DNA of 64,000 bases, from the NCBI RefSeq assembly GCF_024764775.1, contig NZ_JALIGC010000028.1:1-64000 (forward strand). Direction: 5' to 3'. Origin of the DNA: Scandinavium manionii (GTDB lineage Bacteria; Pseudomonadota; Gammaproteobacteria; Enterobacterales; Enterobacteriaceae). Below are positions 17,154-26,031 of this stretch, piece after piece. Below the pieces are notes generated by a model. The model saw only the letters and a list, made by a program, of their open reading frames with translations, made no database searches and was not told where the DNA came from. The stretch's first letter is position 1, and every line of letters begins with the position of its first letter. A program made the translations under genes and the position numbers.

Positions 17154-17420
17154 ATGTTGAAAGAAAGGGTGAGGATCAGCAATCAACACGGTATTCATGC
17201 CCGTCCGGCTGGCGTACTGGCCAAAGTCTGCGCGCAGTACCAATCGCGGATCGAGATGATCTACAACGGGAAAACCATCAAAGGAAAAAGCATTATGAGC
17301 ATCCTTGGTGCGGGGATTAAAGGTCAGGGATCGCTGGAGATCATCTGTAACGGCAGCGATGAGCAAGAAGCGATGGCGAGGCTGAAGGTATTGTTTGCGG
17401 AAGGTTTTGGTTTTGATTAG
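17154..17420 (+). CDS. Stand-alone HPr-like phosphocarrier
   Basis: An 88-aa single HPr domain. From ATG 17154, the active-site histidine falls at residue 15 (GIHARPA) and the regulatory serine at residue 46 (GKSIMS), as in canonical HPr. This supports that start over GTG 17148, which also lies only 1 nt from AGGAC. It is the last gene of the + cluster. It may deliver phosphate from enzyme I to the local EIIA, or take the place of DhaM, which carries an HPr domain in PEP-dependent dihydroxyacetone kinases. It is not ptsH, which belongs with ptsI. Confidence 0.85.
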   Translation: MLKERVRISNQHGIHARPAGVLAKVCAQYQSRIEMIYNGKTIKGKSIMSILGAGIKGQGSLEIICNGSDEQEAMARLKVLFAEGFGFD

Positions 17421-17426
17421 ACAGGG

Positions 17427-17473
17427 GAGCCCCGGACGAGTCGCGTCAGCGTTGAGTCCGGGGACTCGTTTTT
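17427..17473 (+). terminator. Terminator of the PTS/aldolase/dhaKL operon
   Basis: A long GC-rich stem (gag-ccccggac with gtccgggg-actc) with an 18-nt loop, followed by gttttt, starting 7 nt after the HPr-like stop. Confidence 0.8.
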
Positions 17474-17477
17474 CAGA

Positions 17478-17510
17478 CCCATAAACCCGGCAACGTGCCG
17501 GGTTTATGGG
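17478..17510. repeat. 15-bp perfect inverted repeat between converging operons
   Basis: cccataaacccggca, a 3-nt loop (acg), and its exact complement. It lies between the + terminator and the stop of the - strand dhaL, 8 nt from that stop. The stem is stronger than most terminators but has no T-run on either strand. Confidence 0.8.
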
Positions 17511-17518
17511 CATTCGGG

Positions 17519-18148
17519 CTACAGACGGTTAGCGAACTCATCCATAAATTGCAGGATCAGCGCCATCGATACGGCCCCCGGATCGCAGTGGCCAATCGCT
17601 CGTTCGCCAAGGTTTTTAGCGCGGCCAAAGCGGGCGACCATCGTGCTGGTTCCCTCTGCGCCCGCCATTGCTGCCTGCGCGCAGTGTGTAAGTGCTTCTG
17701 CTAAAGGTCGCTCACTCTCTATTCTGGCGCGTTCGGCGGCGGCGGCCAGTGCATCGACCATGGTTTTATCTCCCGGCAATGCGCCGCCACGCTGGTGGAT
17801 GGCCTGCATGCCTGCAGCCAGCCAATCGGCGAGCGTTGCCGCGTCAAATTCCGTGTGGCCGGCCAGCGCTTTGCCGCCCGCACGGAATAGCGTCCCAAAG
17901 ATAGCGCCGGATGCGCCTCCCATACTGGTCATCAGGCGGGTGCCGCTTTGCAACAGGCAGTCGCCAATATCAACAGCAGCAAACCCCGGTGTGCTCAACA
18001 GGGTTTTCAACGCGGTAAAGCCACGTTTAATGCCGATTCCGTGATCGCCATCGCCGATCACCTGATCGAGCGCGGTCAGGCGTGGTTCACTGGCGATCAT
18101 CGCTTCAGAAACGTACAGCAAGCAGTCGGTGAATTGTCGGGTATCCAT
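17519..18148 (-). CDS. dhaL: Dihydroxyacetone kinase DhaL subunit (copy 2)
   Basis: A 209-aa canonical DAK2 domain: Asp28, Asp33, Asp35 and His36 in LDQVIGDGDHG, and the nucleotide loop MGGASG. It binds the nucleotide for phosphorylation of dihydroxyacetone held by DhaK. Start ATG 18148 has GGAGA 7 nt before it; the upstream 20 in-frame codons lie inside dhaK and have no family match. The gene starts 2 nt after the dhaK stop, so the two form one - strand operon convergent with the PTS cluster. Confidence 0.87.
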   Translation of the reverse strand: MDTRQFTDCLLYVSEAMIASEPRLTALDQVIGDGDHGIGIKRGFTALKTLLSTPGFAAVDIGDCLLQSGTRLMTSMGGASGAIFGTLFRAGGKALAGHTEFDAATLADWLAAGMQAIHQRGGALPGDKTMVDALAAAAERARIESERPLAEALTHCAQAAMAGAEGTSTMVARFGRAKNLGERAIGHCDPGAVSMALILQFMDEFANRL

Positions 18149-18149
18149 C

Positions 18150-19154
18150 TTATTTTCTCCAGCCCAGGGTGTTGATGGGATAGTCGTACAGACGCTGCAT
18201 TTCATCATCCAGGCGCAGCAGGCTCAGCGAAAAACCGGACATTTCCAGTGAGGTACAGAAGTGGCCAACCTGCACATCCCAGGTGGCGATATCGCGAGCT
18301 TCCAGCGAGAGGCCGACCTGACGCGTGACCACCATCAACTCGGTGTTGCTCAGCGCGCCCAGGTTGTTAACGCAGACACAGACTCTGTCGCCCTGGACAA
18401 ATGGCAGATCGGCACACAGACGCTCTACCATCATCTCAACCAGCCCGGCGGTACGCGGCAACGGGATGCGGCACAGCCCCGGTTCGCCGTGAATACCAAT
18501 ACCCAGTTCAATTTCGTTATCCTCCAGCGTGAAGTTAAAGGCATCGGACTGCGGCAACGCACAGCCACTCAGCGCCACGCCAATCGTGCGGGTATTGTGA
18601 TTCGCCTTTTGCGCCAGCGTTTCAAGTTCTGGCAGCGTATAGTGCTCAAACTGAGCCGCAGCCCCAGTCAGCTTATACAAAAACGCCAGGCCGCCGACGC
18701 CGCGGCGGTCAGAGAGTCTTTCAGGGGGCGCAGAGGCGATATCGTCGGTGGCGCGTACGGTTCGGCACTCAATACCTTCTTCGGCAAGGATTTCTGCGGC
18801 AATGTCGAAATTCATGCCATCGCCTGAATAGTTGCCATAGAGGAACAGCACGCCATTGCCCTGATGAACCGCCCGGCTGACTTCGATTATCTGATCGGGA
18901 GAAGGGGAGGTGAAAACTTCGCCTATCGCACAGGCATCAATGCCGCCTTCACCGACAAAACCGGCGAAGGTTGGTTCGTGGCCGCTGCCACCGCCGCTGA
19001 CAATAACAGTTTGCGCACTGGATCCCATTGTGCGGTAGACCGCGCAGTATTCCGCTATGGCATTAATTTTACCCTGCCCGGCATACACCAGCCCCTCGAT
19101 GATTTCGCTGCGGATATTATCGGTGCTATTGAAAATCTTTTTGGGTTTATGCAT
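18150..19154 (-). CDS. dhaK: Dihydroxyacetone kinase DhaK subunit (copy 2)
   Basis: A 334-aa DAK1 domain with the canonical GGGSGHEP (His59), GNYSGD (Asp112) and IGIHGEPG (His222). It binds the ketose covalently through His222. AAGGAAG lies 5 nt before the ATG. No dhaM-like (EIIA-HPr-EI) gene is adjacent, so either a DhaM encoded elsewhere, the HPr-like protein at 17154, or ATP would supply phosphate. It is clearly less divergent than copy 1, so the two pairs are not a recent duplication. Confidence 0.88.
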   Translation of the reverse strand: MHKPKKIFNSTDNIRSEIIEGLVYAGQGKINAIAEYCAVYRTMGSSAQTVIVSGGGSGHEPTFAGFVGEGGIDACAIGEVFTSPSPDQIIEVSRAVHQGNGVLFLYGNYSGDGMNFDIAAEILAEEGIECRTVRATDDIASAPPERLSDRRGVGGLAFLYKLTGAAAQFEHYTLPELETLAQKANHNTRTIGVALSGCALPQSDAFNFTLEDNEIELGIGIHGEPGLCRIPLPRTAGLVEMMVERLCADLPFVQGDRVCVCVNNLGALSNTELMVVTRQVGLSLEARDIATWDVQVGHFCTSLEMSGFSLSLLRLDDEMQRLYDYPINTLGWRK

Positions 19155-19329
19155 CGTCGCTTCCTTTTGTAAGGTACAGTTTCTTTAACGATGATTTTAC
19201 CCGCAGCGCCCCTTCGGACCTGGCGCCTTTGATACCAATTAATCTCCAGGGAAAGGGGCATGATTTAAGGTCGCATGTCACGGGGCCACTGAAATGATGA
19301 CGTCGATCGATTCGGCTGGCTGAGAAGGC

Positions 19330-20238
19330 TTACATACCTTCTTCGACTTTTCTCTTCAGAACAATATTCCAGAACGCATTCACTAGCGGCTCATGTAGCC
19401 GCTTTTTTTGTACGCACACGCCGAGCTCAAACGGGGTTTTTTCGTCGCTGCGCTCGAGGATCATCACGCGATTGCGCACCGGTTCAGGGCTGTTTTCCAG
19501 CACGATTTCAGGGATAAGTGCCACGCCGCAGCCGAGCGCCACCATCGACACCATCGCTTCATGACCGCCGACGGTGGCGTAAATCGACGGATTGCTGATT
19601 TTATGGCGACGGAACCACAGCTCAATGCGGCGGCGTACCGGGCCTTGATCGGCCATGATAAACGGCACCGTTGACCAGTCGGGTTTCTCCTGCGCCACCT
19701 GCGTGCGTACCGGGCAGGCGAGCGCCGGGGCAATCAGCACTACCGCCAAATTCTCCAGCATCGAAAACGACACGGCGCCGGGGAGCGTTTCCGGTTTCCC
19801 GGCAATGGCTAAATCCGCCTCGCCGGTTACCACTTTTTCCATCGCATCGGCAGCATCGCCGGTGGTGAGTTTGATTTCCACGGAAGGATGCTCCGCGCGG
19901 AAGCGGTCCAGAATTGGTGGTAAATGGCTGTAGGCGGCGGTCACCGAACAAAACAGATGCAGTTCGCCGGAGAGCGACGGCCCTTTCTGATCGATGGTGT
20001 GACGCAGCTGCTGATACTGTAACAGCGTTTGTTGCGCGAAGGTGCGCAGTTCTTCACCGGCTTCGGTGAGGGTCACGGTACGGTTATCGCGCACAAACAG
20101 CGCTTGCCCAAGATCTTCTTCCAGTCGCTGAATTTGTCGCGAAAGCGTGGAAGGACTGACGTGCATCGCTCGCGCGCTGCGGCCAAAGTGGCGACTTTCC
20201 GCCAGATGCAGGAAAGTTTTCAGATCGCGTAAATCCAC
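19330..20238 (-). CDS. ilvY: LysR-family activator IlvY
   Basis: A 302-aa LysR-type regulator that activates ilvC when acetolactate or acetohydroxybutyrate is bound. The N-terminal HTH is almost identical to E. coli IlvY (DLRDLKTFLHLAESRHFGRS). GTG 20238 is chosen because it gives that N-terminus and has GAGGGG 8 nt before it; the frame continues 40 codons into the operator region, without homology. Divergent from ilvC. Confidence 0.95.
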   Translation of the reverse strand: MDLRDLKTFLHLAESRHFGRSARAMHVSPSTLSRQIQRLEEDLGQALFVRDNRTVTLTEAGEELRTFAQQTLLQYQQLRHTIDQKGPSLSGELHLFCSVTAAYSHLPPILDRFRAEHPSVEIKLTTGDAADAMEKVVTGEADLAIAGKPETLPGAVSFSMLENLAVVLIAPALACPVRTQVAQEKPDWSTVPFIMADQGPVRRRIELWFRRHKISNPSIYATVGGHEAMVSMVALGCGVALIPEIVLENSPEPVRNRVMILERSDEKTPFELGVCVQKKRLHEPLVNAFWNIVLKRKVEEGM

Positions 20239-20260
20239 AGAAACACCCCTCGATTTTATA

Positions 20261-20275
20261 TTGCATAAATTGCAA
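20261..20275. promoter_or_regulatory. Probable IlvY operator
   Basis: A dyad, TTGCATAAATTGCAA, midway in the 150-bp ilvY-ilvC divergent region. IlvY binds two tandem operators there in E. coli. A second, less perfect candidate (atttccgcaatgaattt) lies at about 20298-20314. The assignment is by position and symmetry. Confidence 0.6.
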
Positions 20276-20388
20276 CGTGATGTTGTGAATATATCAATTT
20301 CCGCAATGAATTTCCTGTTGTAATGTGGGTTCAATCTCGCAAAACGCGAACCGAACAATAAGACAGTACAACATCACGAGGTATCACC

Positions 20389-21864
20389 ATGGCTAACTAC
20401 TTTAATACACTGAATCTGCGCCAGCAGCTGGCACAACTGGGCAAATGCCGCTTCATGGCGCGTGATGAATTCGCCGATGGCGCGAGCTACCTTCAGGGTA
20501 AAAAAGTGGTCATCGTCGGCTGTGGCGCGCAGGGTCTGAACCAGGGCCTGAACATGCGTGACTCCGGTCTGGATATCGCTTACGCCCTGCGTAAAGAAGC
20601 GATTGCTGAAAAGCGCGCGTCATGGCGTAAAGCGACCGAAAACGGTTTCAAAGTAGGCACTTACGAAGAGCTGGTTCCACAGGCAGACCTGGTTGTTAAC
20701 CTGACGCCAGATAAGCAGCACTCAGACGTTGTGCGTTCCGTACAGCCGCTGATGAAAGATGGCGCCGCGCTGGGTTACTCCCACGGCTTCAACATCGTGG
20801 AAGTGGGCGAGCAGATCCGTAAAGACATCACCGTGGTCATGGTGGCGCCGAAGTGTCCTGGTACCGAAGTGCGTGAAGAGTACAAACGTGGTTTCGGTGT
20901 ACCGACGCTGATCGCCGTTCACCCGGAAAACGATCCGAAAGGCGAAGGCATGGCGATTGCTAAAGCCTGGGCGGCTGCCACCGGTGGTCATCGTGCTGGT
21001 GTGCTCGAGTCTTCCTTCGTTGCAGAAGTGAAATCTGACCTGATGGGTGAGCAGACTATCCTGTGCGGTATGCTGCAGGCTGGTTCTCTGCTGTGCTTCG
21101 ACAAGCTGGTGGCCGAGGGGACTGACCCGGCTTATGCAGAAAAACTGATTCAGTTCGGCTGGGAAACCACCACCGAAGCGCTGAAGCAGGGCGGTATCAC
21201 CCTGATGATGGACCGTCTGTCTAACCCGGCGAAAGTCCGTGCATTCGCGCTGTCCGAGCAGCTGAAAGAAATCATGGCCCCGCTGTTCCAGAAGCACATG
21301 GACGACATCATCTCCGGCGAATTCTCCTCCGGCATGATGGCTGACTGGGCAAACGACGATAAAAAACTGCTGACCTGGCGTGAAGAGACCGGTAAAACCG
21401 CGTTCGAAACTGCGCCGCAGTTTGACGGTAAAATCAGCGAGCAGGAGTACTTCGATAAAGGCGTGCTGATGATTGCAATGGTGAAAGCGGGCGTTGAGCT
21501 GGCATTCGAAACTATGGTGGATTCCGGCATCATCGAAGAGTCTGCTTACTATGAATCACTGCACGAGCTGCCGCTGATTGCGAACACCATCGCCCGTAAG
21601 CGTCTGTATGAAATGAACGTGGTTATCTCTGATACCGCTGAGTACGGCAACTACCTGTTCTCTTACGCATGCGTTCCGCTGCTGAAAGAGTTCATGACCA
21701 CGCTGCAAACTGGCGACCTGGGTAAAGCGATTGCTGAAGGCGCGGTAGATAACGCTCAACTGCGTGATGTGAACGAAGCGATTCGCAGCCACGAGATTGA
21801 AACCGTTGGCAAGAAACTGCGCGGTTATATGAAAGATATGAAGCGTATTGCGGTAGCAAGCTAA
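20389..21864 (+). CDS. ilvC: Ketol-acid reductoisomerase (class II)
   Basis: A 491-aa long-form enzyme with a duplicated C-terminal domain, as in E. coli. It converts acetolactate and acetohydroxybutyrate to the dihydroxy acids using NADPH and Mg. The Rossmann motif is VGCGAQGLNQG near residue 45. It is induced by its substrates through IlvY. ATG follows GAGGT at 20379-20383. Confidence 0.97.
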   Translation: MANYFNTLNLRQQLAQLGKCRFMARDEFADGASYLQGKKVVIVGCGAQGLNQGLNMRDSGLDIAYALRKEAIAEKRASWRKATENGFKVGTYEELVPQADLVVNLTPDKQHSDVVRSVQPLMKDGAALGYSHGFNIVEVGEQIRKDITVVMVAPKCPGTEVREEYKRGFGVPTLIAVHPENDPKGEGMAIAKAWAAATGGHRAGVLESSFVAEVKSDLMGEQTILCGMLQAGSLLCFDKLVAEGTDPAYAEKLIQFGWETTTEALKQGGITLMMDRLSNPAKVRAFALSEQLKEIMAPLFQKHMDDIISGEFSSGMMADWANDDKKLLTWREETGKTAFETAPQFDGKISEQEYFDKGVLMIAMVKAGVELAFETMVDSGIIEESAYYESLHELPLIANTIARKRLYEMNVVISDTAEYGNYLFSYACVPLLKEFMTTLQTGDLGKAIAEGAVDNAQLRDVNEAIRSHEIETVGKKLRGYMKDMKRIAVAS

Positions 21865-21872
21865 AAAATTGT

Positions 21873-21945
21873 GTCGGGTGGCGCTTCGCTTACCCGACCT
21901 ACTCATTCGTAGGCCCGGCCAGCGCTTAGCGCCGCCGGGCTTTTT
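21873..21945. repeat. REP pair (BIME) between ilvC and ppiC
   Basis: Two REP-like hairpins in opposite orientation: gtcgggt...acccgac followed by ctac (21873-21902), and gtaggcccggc...gccgggc (21909-21940), then TTTTT. They lie between two converging genes, a typical REP site, and may also terminate ilvC. Confidence 0.85.
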
Positions 21946-21946
21946 A

Positions 21947-22228
21947 TTAGTTACGGTACAGCACCTTGATGATGTGGTAACCGAATTGGGTGTGCAGCGG
22001 GCCAGTAGGCTCCAGCACCGGGCAAGAGAAGACCACTTTATCAAACGCCGGAACCATCTGGCCCTGTTTGAATTCGCCTAAATGACCGCCTTTTCTGCCT
22101 GACGGACAGGTGGAGTGCTTCTTCGCCAGCTTCTCAAAATCGCCGCCGTTTTTGATCTGCTCTAAAAGATCCAGAGCCAGTTTCTCTTCCTTTACAAGGA
22201 TATGCATTGCTGCTGCTGTTTTTGCCAT
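21947..22228 (-). CDS. ppiC: Parvulin peptidyl-prolyl isomerase C
   Basis: A 93-aa single-domain parvulin, near identical to E. coli PpiC (MAKTAAAMHILVKEEK, then GHLGEFKQGQMVPAFDKVVF). It catalyses cis-trans isomerisation of prolyl bonds in the cytoplasm. In E. coli it also lies next to ilvC and rep. Confidence 0.96.
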   Translation of the reverse strand: MAKTAAAMHILVKEEKLALDLLEQIKNGGDFEKLAKKHSTCPSGRKGGHLGEFKQGQMVPAFDKVVFSCPVLEPTGPLHTQFGYHIIKVLYRN

Positions 22229-22276
22229 GATCGTGCCTTGAGTGGTATGGTTCAGGCTCGCTATACTACCACGCTC

Positions 22277-22403
<127 letters not shown>

Positions 22404-22436
22404 TTTCGGCCCTCCCGTTTTACATTGAGTGACCCT

Positions 22437-24458
22437 ATGCGTTTAAATCCCGGACAACAACAAGCCGTCGAATTCGTCACCGGACCCTGCCTGGTGCTGG
22501 CGGGAGCGGGATCGGGCAAGACGCGCGTGATCACCAATAAAATTGCGCACCTGATCCATCAGTGTGGCTATCAGGCGAAGCATATCGCCGCTGTGACCTT
22601 TACCAACAAAGCCGCGCGCGAAATGAAAGAACGTGTCGCACAGACGATAGAGCGTAAAGAGGCACGCGGCCTGATGATCTCCACGTTCCATACCCTGGGG
22701 CTGGAAATCATTAAACGCGAGTTTGCTGCACTGGGGATGAAATCCAACTTTTCCCTGTTCGACGATACCGATCAGGTTGGGCTACTGAAAGAGCTCACGG
22801 AAGGGCTGATTGACGACGATAAAGTGGTGCTTCAGCAGCTGATCTCGACGATCTCCAACTGGAAAAACGATCTGATGACGCCGCAACAAGCCGCGGCGCA
22901 GGCTAATGGCGAGCGCGATCGTATTTTTGCTCACTGCTACGGGCTGTACGATGCGCACATGAAAGCCTGCAATGTGTTGGATTTCGACGATCTGATCCTG
23001 CTGCCGACGCTGCTGCTGCAACGCAATGAAGAAGTGCGCGAGCGCTGGCAGAACAAGATTCGTTATCTGCTGGTGGATGAATATCAGGATACCAACACCA
23101 GCCAGTACGAGTTGGTGAAACTGCTGGTGGGCAGCCGGGCACGGTTTACGGTGGTGGGCGATGACGACCAGTCGATTTACTCCTGGCGTGGTGCGCGCCC
23201 GCAAAACCTGGTGCTGTTGAGCCAGGACTTCCCGAAACTGCAGGTAATTAAGCTCGAGCAGAATTACCGTTCTTCTGAACGTATTCTGAAAGCGGCCAAC
23301 ATCCTGATTGCCAATAACCCGCACGTTTTTGAAAAGAAACTCTTTTCTGAATTGGGCTATGGCGCAGAACTCAAAGTACTGAGCGCGAATCACGAAGAAC
23401 ACGAAGCTGAACGCGTCGCTGGCGAACTGATCGCTCATCACTTCATCAATAAAACGGCCTATAAGGATTATGCGATCCTCTATCGCGGTAACCACCAGTC
23501 GCGGGTGTTTGAAAAGCTTCTGATGCAAAACCGTATTCCGTACCGTATTTCTGGCGGAACGTCATTTTTCTCGCGTCCTGAAATCAAGGACCTGCTCGCC
23601 TATCTGCGTGTGCTGACCAACCCGGATGATGACAGCGCATTTCTGCGGATCGTGAATACGCCGAAGCGGGAAATTGGTCCCGCAACGTTACAGAAGTTGG
23701 GTGAATGGGCAACCACCCGCAGTAAAAGTATGTTTGCCGCCAGTTTTGATATGGGACTGACGCAAACGCTGACCGGGCGCGGCTATGAATCTCTGACCCG
23801 ATTTACTCACTGGCTGGGTGAAGTTCAGCGTCTGGCGGAGCGCGAACCTATCGCGGCGGTACGCGATCTGATTCACGGCATCGACTACGAGTCCTGGCTG
23901 TTTGAAACCTCGCCAAGTCCGAAAGCGGCTGAAATGCGCATGAAAAACGTCAACACCCTGTTTGGCTGGATGACGGAAATGCTCGAAGGCTCTGACCTGG
24001 AAGAGCCGATGACGCTGACGCAGGTCGTTACCCGTTTCACCCTGCGCGACATGATGGAACGTGGCGAAAGCGACGAAGATCTCGATCAGGTCCAGCTGAT
24101 GACGCTGCACGCGTCAAAGGGTCTGGAGTTCCCGTATGTGTATCTGGTGGGGATGGAAGAGGGTCTGCTCCCGCATCAGAGCAGTATCGACGAAGATAAC
24201 GTCGATGAAGAGCGCCGCCTGGCCTACGTAGGGATCACTCGTGCGCAGAAAGAGCTGACTTTTACGCTGTGCAAAGAGCGTCGTCAGTACGGCGAGCTGG
24301 TGCGTCCGGAGCCGAGCCGTTTTCTGCTGGAGTTACCGCAGGACGATATCATCTGGGAGCAGGAGCGTAAGGTGGTGTCGCCGGAAGAGCGGATGCACAA
24401 AGGGCAGGCGAATGTCGCCAACATTAAAGCCATGCTGGCCAAAGCGAAGGCGAAATAG
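22437..24458 (+). CDS. rep: ATP-dependent DNA helicase Rep
   Basis: 673 aa, the same length as E. coli Rep. A superfamily 1A 3'-5' helicase that clears proteins ahead of the replication fork. Walker A is GAGSGKT near residue 24, Walker B VDEYQDTNTSQYE, motif III GDDDQSIYSWRG, motif VI VGITRAQKE. Start ATG 22437 gives MRLNPGQQQAVEF as in E. coli; the frame extends 16 codons into the ERIC element without homology. Confidence 0.97.
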   Translation: MRLNPGQQQAVEFVTGPCLVLAGAGSGKTRVITNKIAHLIHQCGYQAKHIAAVTFTNKAAREMKERVAQTIERKEARGLMISTFHTLGLEIIKREFAALGMKSNFSLFDDTDQVGLLKELTEGLIDDDKVVLQQLISTISNWKNDLMTPQQAAAQANGERDRIFAHCYGLYDAHMKACNVLDFDDLILLPTLLLQRNEEVRERWQNKIRYLLVDEYQDTNTSQYELVKLLVGSRARFTVVGDDDQSIYSWRGARPQNLVLLSQDFPKLQVIKLEQNYRSSERILKAANILIANNPHVFEKKLFSELGYGAELKVLSANHEEHEAERVAGELIAHHFINKTAYKDYAILYRGNHQSRVFEKLLMQNRIPYRISGGTSFFSRPEIKDLLAYLRVLTNPDDDSAFLRIVNTPKREIGPATLQKLGEWATTRSKSMFAASFDMGLTQTLTGRGYESLTRFTHWLGEVQRLAEREPIAAVRDLIHGIDYESWLFETSPSPKAAEMRMKNVNTLFGWMTEMLEGSDLEEPMTLTQVVTRFTLRDMMERGESDEDLDQVQLMTLHASKGLEFPYVYLVGMEEGLLPHQSSIDEDNVDEERRLAYVGITRAQKELTFTLCKERRQYGELVRPEPSRFLLELPQDDIIWEQERKVVSPEERMHKGQANVANIKAMLAKAKAK

Positions 24459-25940
24459 TTAGTCGACGATCAATGGCCAGTGGACATAACTCTGCCACTG
24501 GCTTTCCTGCAATACCAGTTCCGCACCGAGCGGATGGTTCGCCAGCCAGCCTGACGGCAGCGTCAGGGTCAACGTTTCCCCTTCCACGCTAAGCGCAATG
24601 TCTGGCAGCAGGTCGTCCCGGCGGCGGCCTGCAAACAGGATAGCCAGGCGCAGCAAACGGCAAAGCCTATCGGCTACGCGCGGCGGAACGGCATTTTGCT
24701 GATGCAGCGAGGGCAGGTCGACGGGGTTAGTTTGATTGAGCACCAGCGTTGCCAGCAGCTTTTTCTGCGCAGGCGTAAAGCCGGGGAGATCAAGATTGCG
24801 CACCAGATAGGCAGCATGCTGCGGGGCCTGTTTGAAATCGACGCTCAGGCCAATTTCGTGCAGATGGCAGGCGCTAAGCAGTAAATCACGGCTTAACGGT
24901 TCAATTTCCCAGCTTTTCTCACACTGATCGACGAGATGAGAGGCTAACTGCGCCACGCGCTGAGCCTGTTCGGTATCGACCATAAAACGCCGCTTAATAT
25001 TACGCAGCGTACGGCTGCGAATGTCCTGATCGACAGACAGATGCAGCATGCCGTAAACCAGACCTTCGCGCAGGGCGCCACCCGCGAGGGTCATGCACTG
25101 GATATCCAGTTCGCTGAAAATGGCCAGTAAAATGGCCAGTCCGCTTGGGAACACCAACGCCCGTTCGAGCGTCAGGCCTTCAATCTCGAGCTCTTCCAGA
25201 CGACCACACTGAATCGCGCGTTGTTTGAGCTGTTGCAGCTTGGCGAGCGTAATGCGTTCATCCATGCCCTGCGCCATCATGATTTCCTGCAACGCCTGAA
25301 CGGTACCGGATGCGCCTACGCAGATTTTCCAGCCGTGCTGACGAAGTTCGTCGGCGACTGGACGCAGCACTTCGCGTGCGGCCTGCTCGGCGGCATCAAA
25401 ATGGGCGTGTTCGAGATTTCGGTCAGTAAAGAAGCGTTCGAGCCAGGTTACGCAGCCCATCGACAGGCTGAAAAGAGAGGTGGTTTGGGCACTTGTGCCG
25501 GTCACCAGTTCAGTACTGGCTCCGCCGATATCCACCACCAGACGGCGATCGTCGCCCCCGGTGGTGTGCGCCACGCCCTGATAAATCAGGCGCGCTTCTT
25601 CTTCGCCACTGATCACCTGCACCGGGCAACCGAGGATTTTCTGTGCTCTGGCAAGAAAGGCATCGGCGTTAACGGCCAGACGCAACGTGGCGGTTGCCAC
25701 GACACGGATTTGTGCGTGCGGGATATCTTGCAAACGTTCGGCAAACAAACGCAGGCATTGCCAGCCTCGTTCCATGGCTTCTGGCGACAACGTGTTATCG
25801 CTGTTCAATCCGGCGGCCAGCCTGACCTTGCGCTTAATGCGTGTCAGGGTCTGAATGCTCCCCGCCACTTCGCGCACAACCAGCATATGAAAACTATTGG
25901 AACCGAGATCTATTGCTGCGTATAGCGAAGAGGCGTTCAT
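24459..25940 (-). CDS. gppA: Exopolyphosphatase / pppGpp phosphohydrolase
   Basis: A 493-aa Ppx/GppA family protein. The actin-like ATPase-fold motifs AAIDLGSNSFHML and VVDIGGASTEL are present. It converts pppGpp to ppGpp and degrades polyphosphate. ATG 25940 is chosen (AGGA 8 nt upstream, MNASSLYAAID); an ATG three codons earlier has no proper ribosome site. Its stop abuts that of rep in convergent orientation. It follows rhlB on the same strand. Confidence 0.95.
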   Translation of the reverse strand: MNASSLYAAIDLGSNSFHMLVVREVAGSIQTLTRIKRKVRLAAGLNSDNTLSPEAMERGWQCLRLFAERLQDIPHAQIRVVATATLRLAVNADAFLARAQKILGCPVQVISGEEEARLIYQGVAHTTGGDDRRLVVDIGGASTELVTGTSAQTTSLFSLSMGCVTWLERFFTDRNLEHAHFDAAEQAAREVLRPVADELRQHGWKICVGASGTVQALQEIMMAQGMDERITLAKLQQLKQRAIQCGRLEELEIEGLTLERALVFPSGLAILLAIFSELDIQCMTLAGGALREGLVYGMLHLSVDQDIRSRTLRNIKRRFMVDTEQAQRVAQLASHLVDQCEKSWEIEPLSRDLLLSACHLHEIGLSVDFKQAPQHAAYLVRNLDLPGFTPAQKKLLATLVLNQTNPVDLPSLHQQNAVPPRVADRLCRLLRLAILFAGRRRDDLLPDIALSVEGETLTLTLPSGWLANHPLGAELVLQESQWQSYVHWPLIVD

Positions 25941-26031
25941 ACACTTCATCCTTCAACCTGTCTCTGCGTTGGATTCATACTCTTGGTGCCGTGATACAGG
26001 TTGGAGGATTTTGTGTATGCCATAGGCCTGC

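Noticed and set aside
22782..23528. A 248-codon antisense frame within rep
   Set aside because: Shadow of the rep coding sequence; no domain or ribosome site.
25221..25925. A 234-codon + frame opposite gppA
   Set aside because: Shadow of gppA, which matches its family along the full length.
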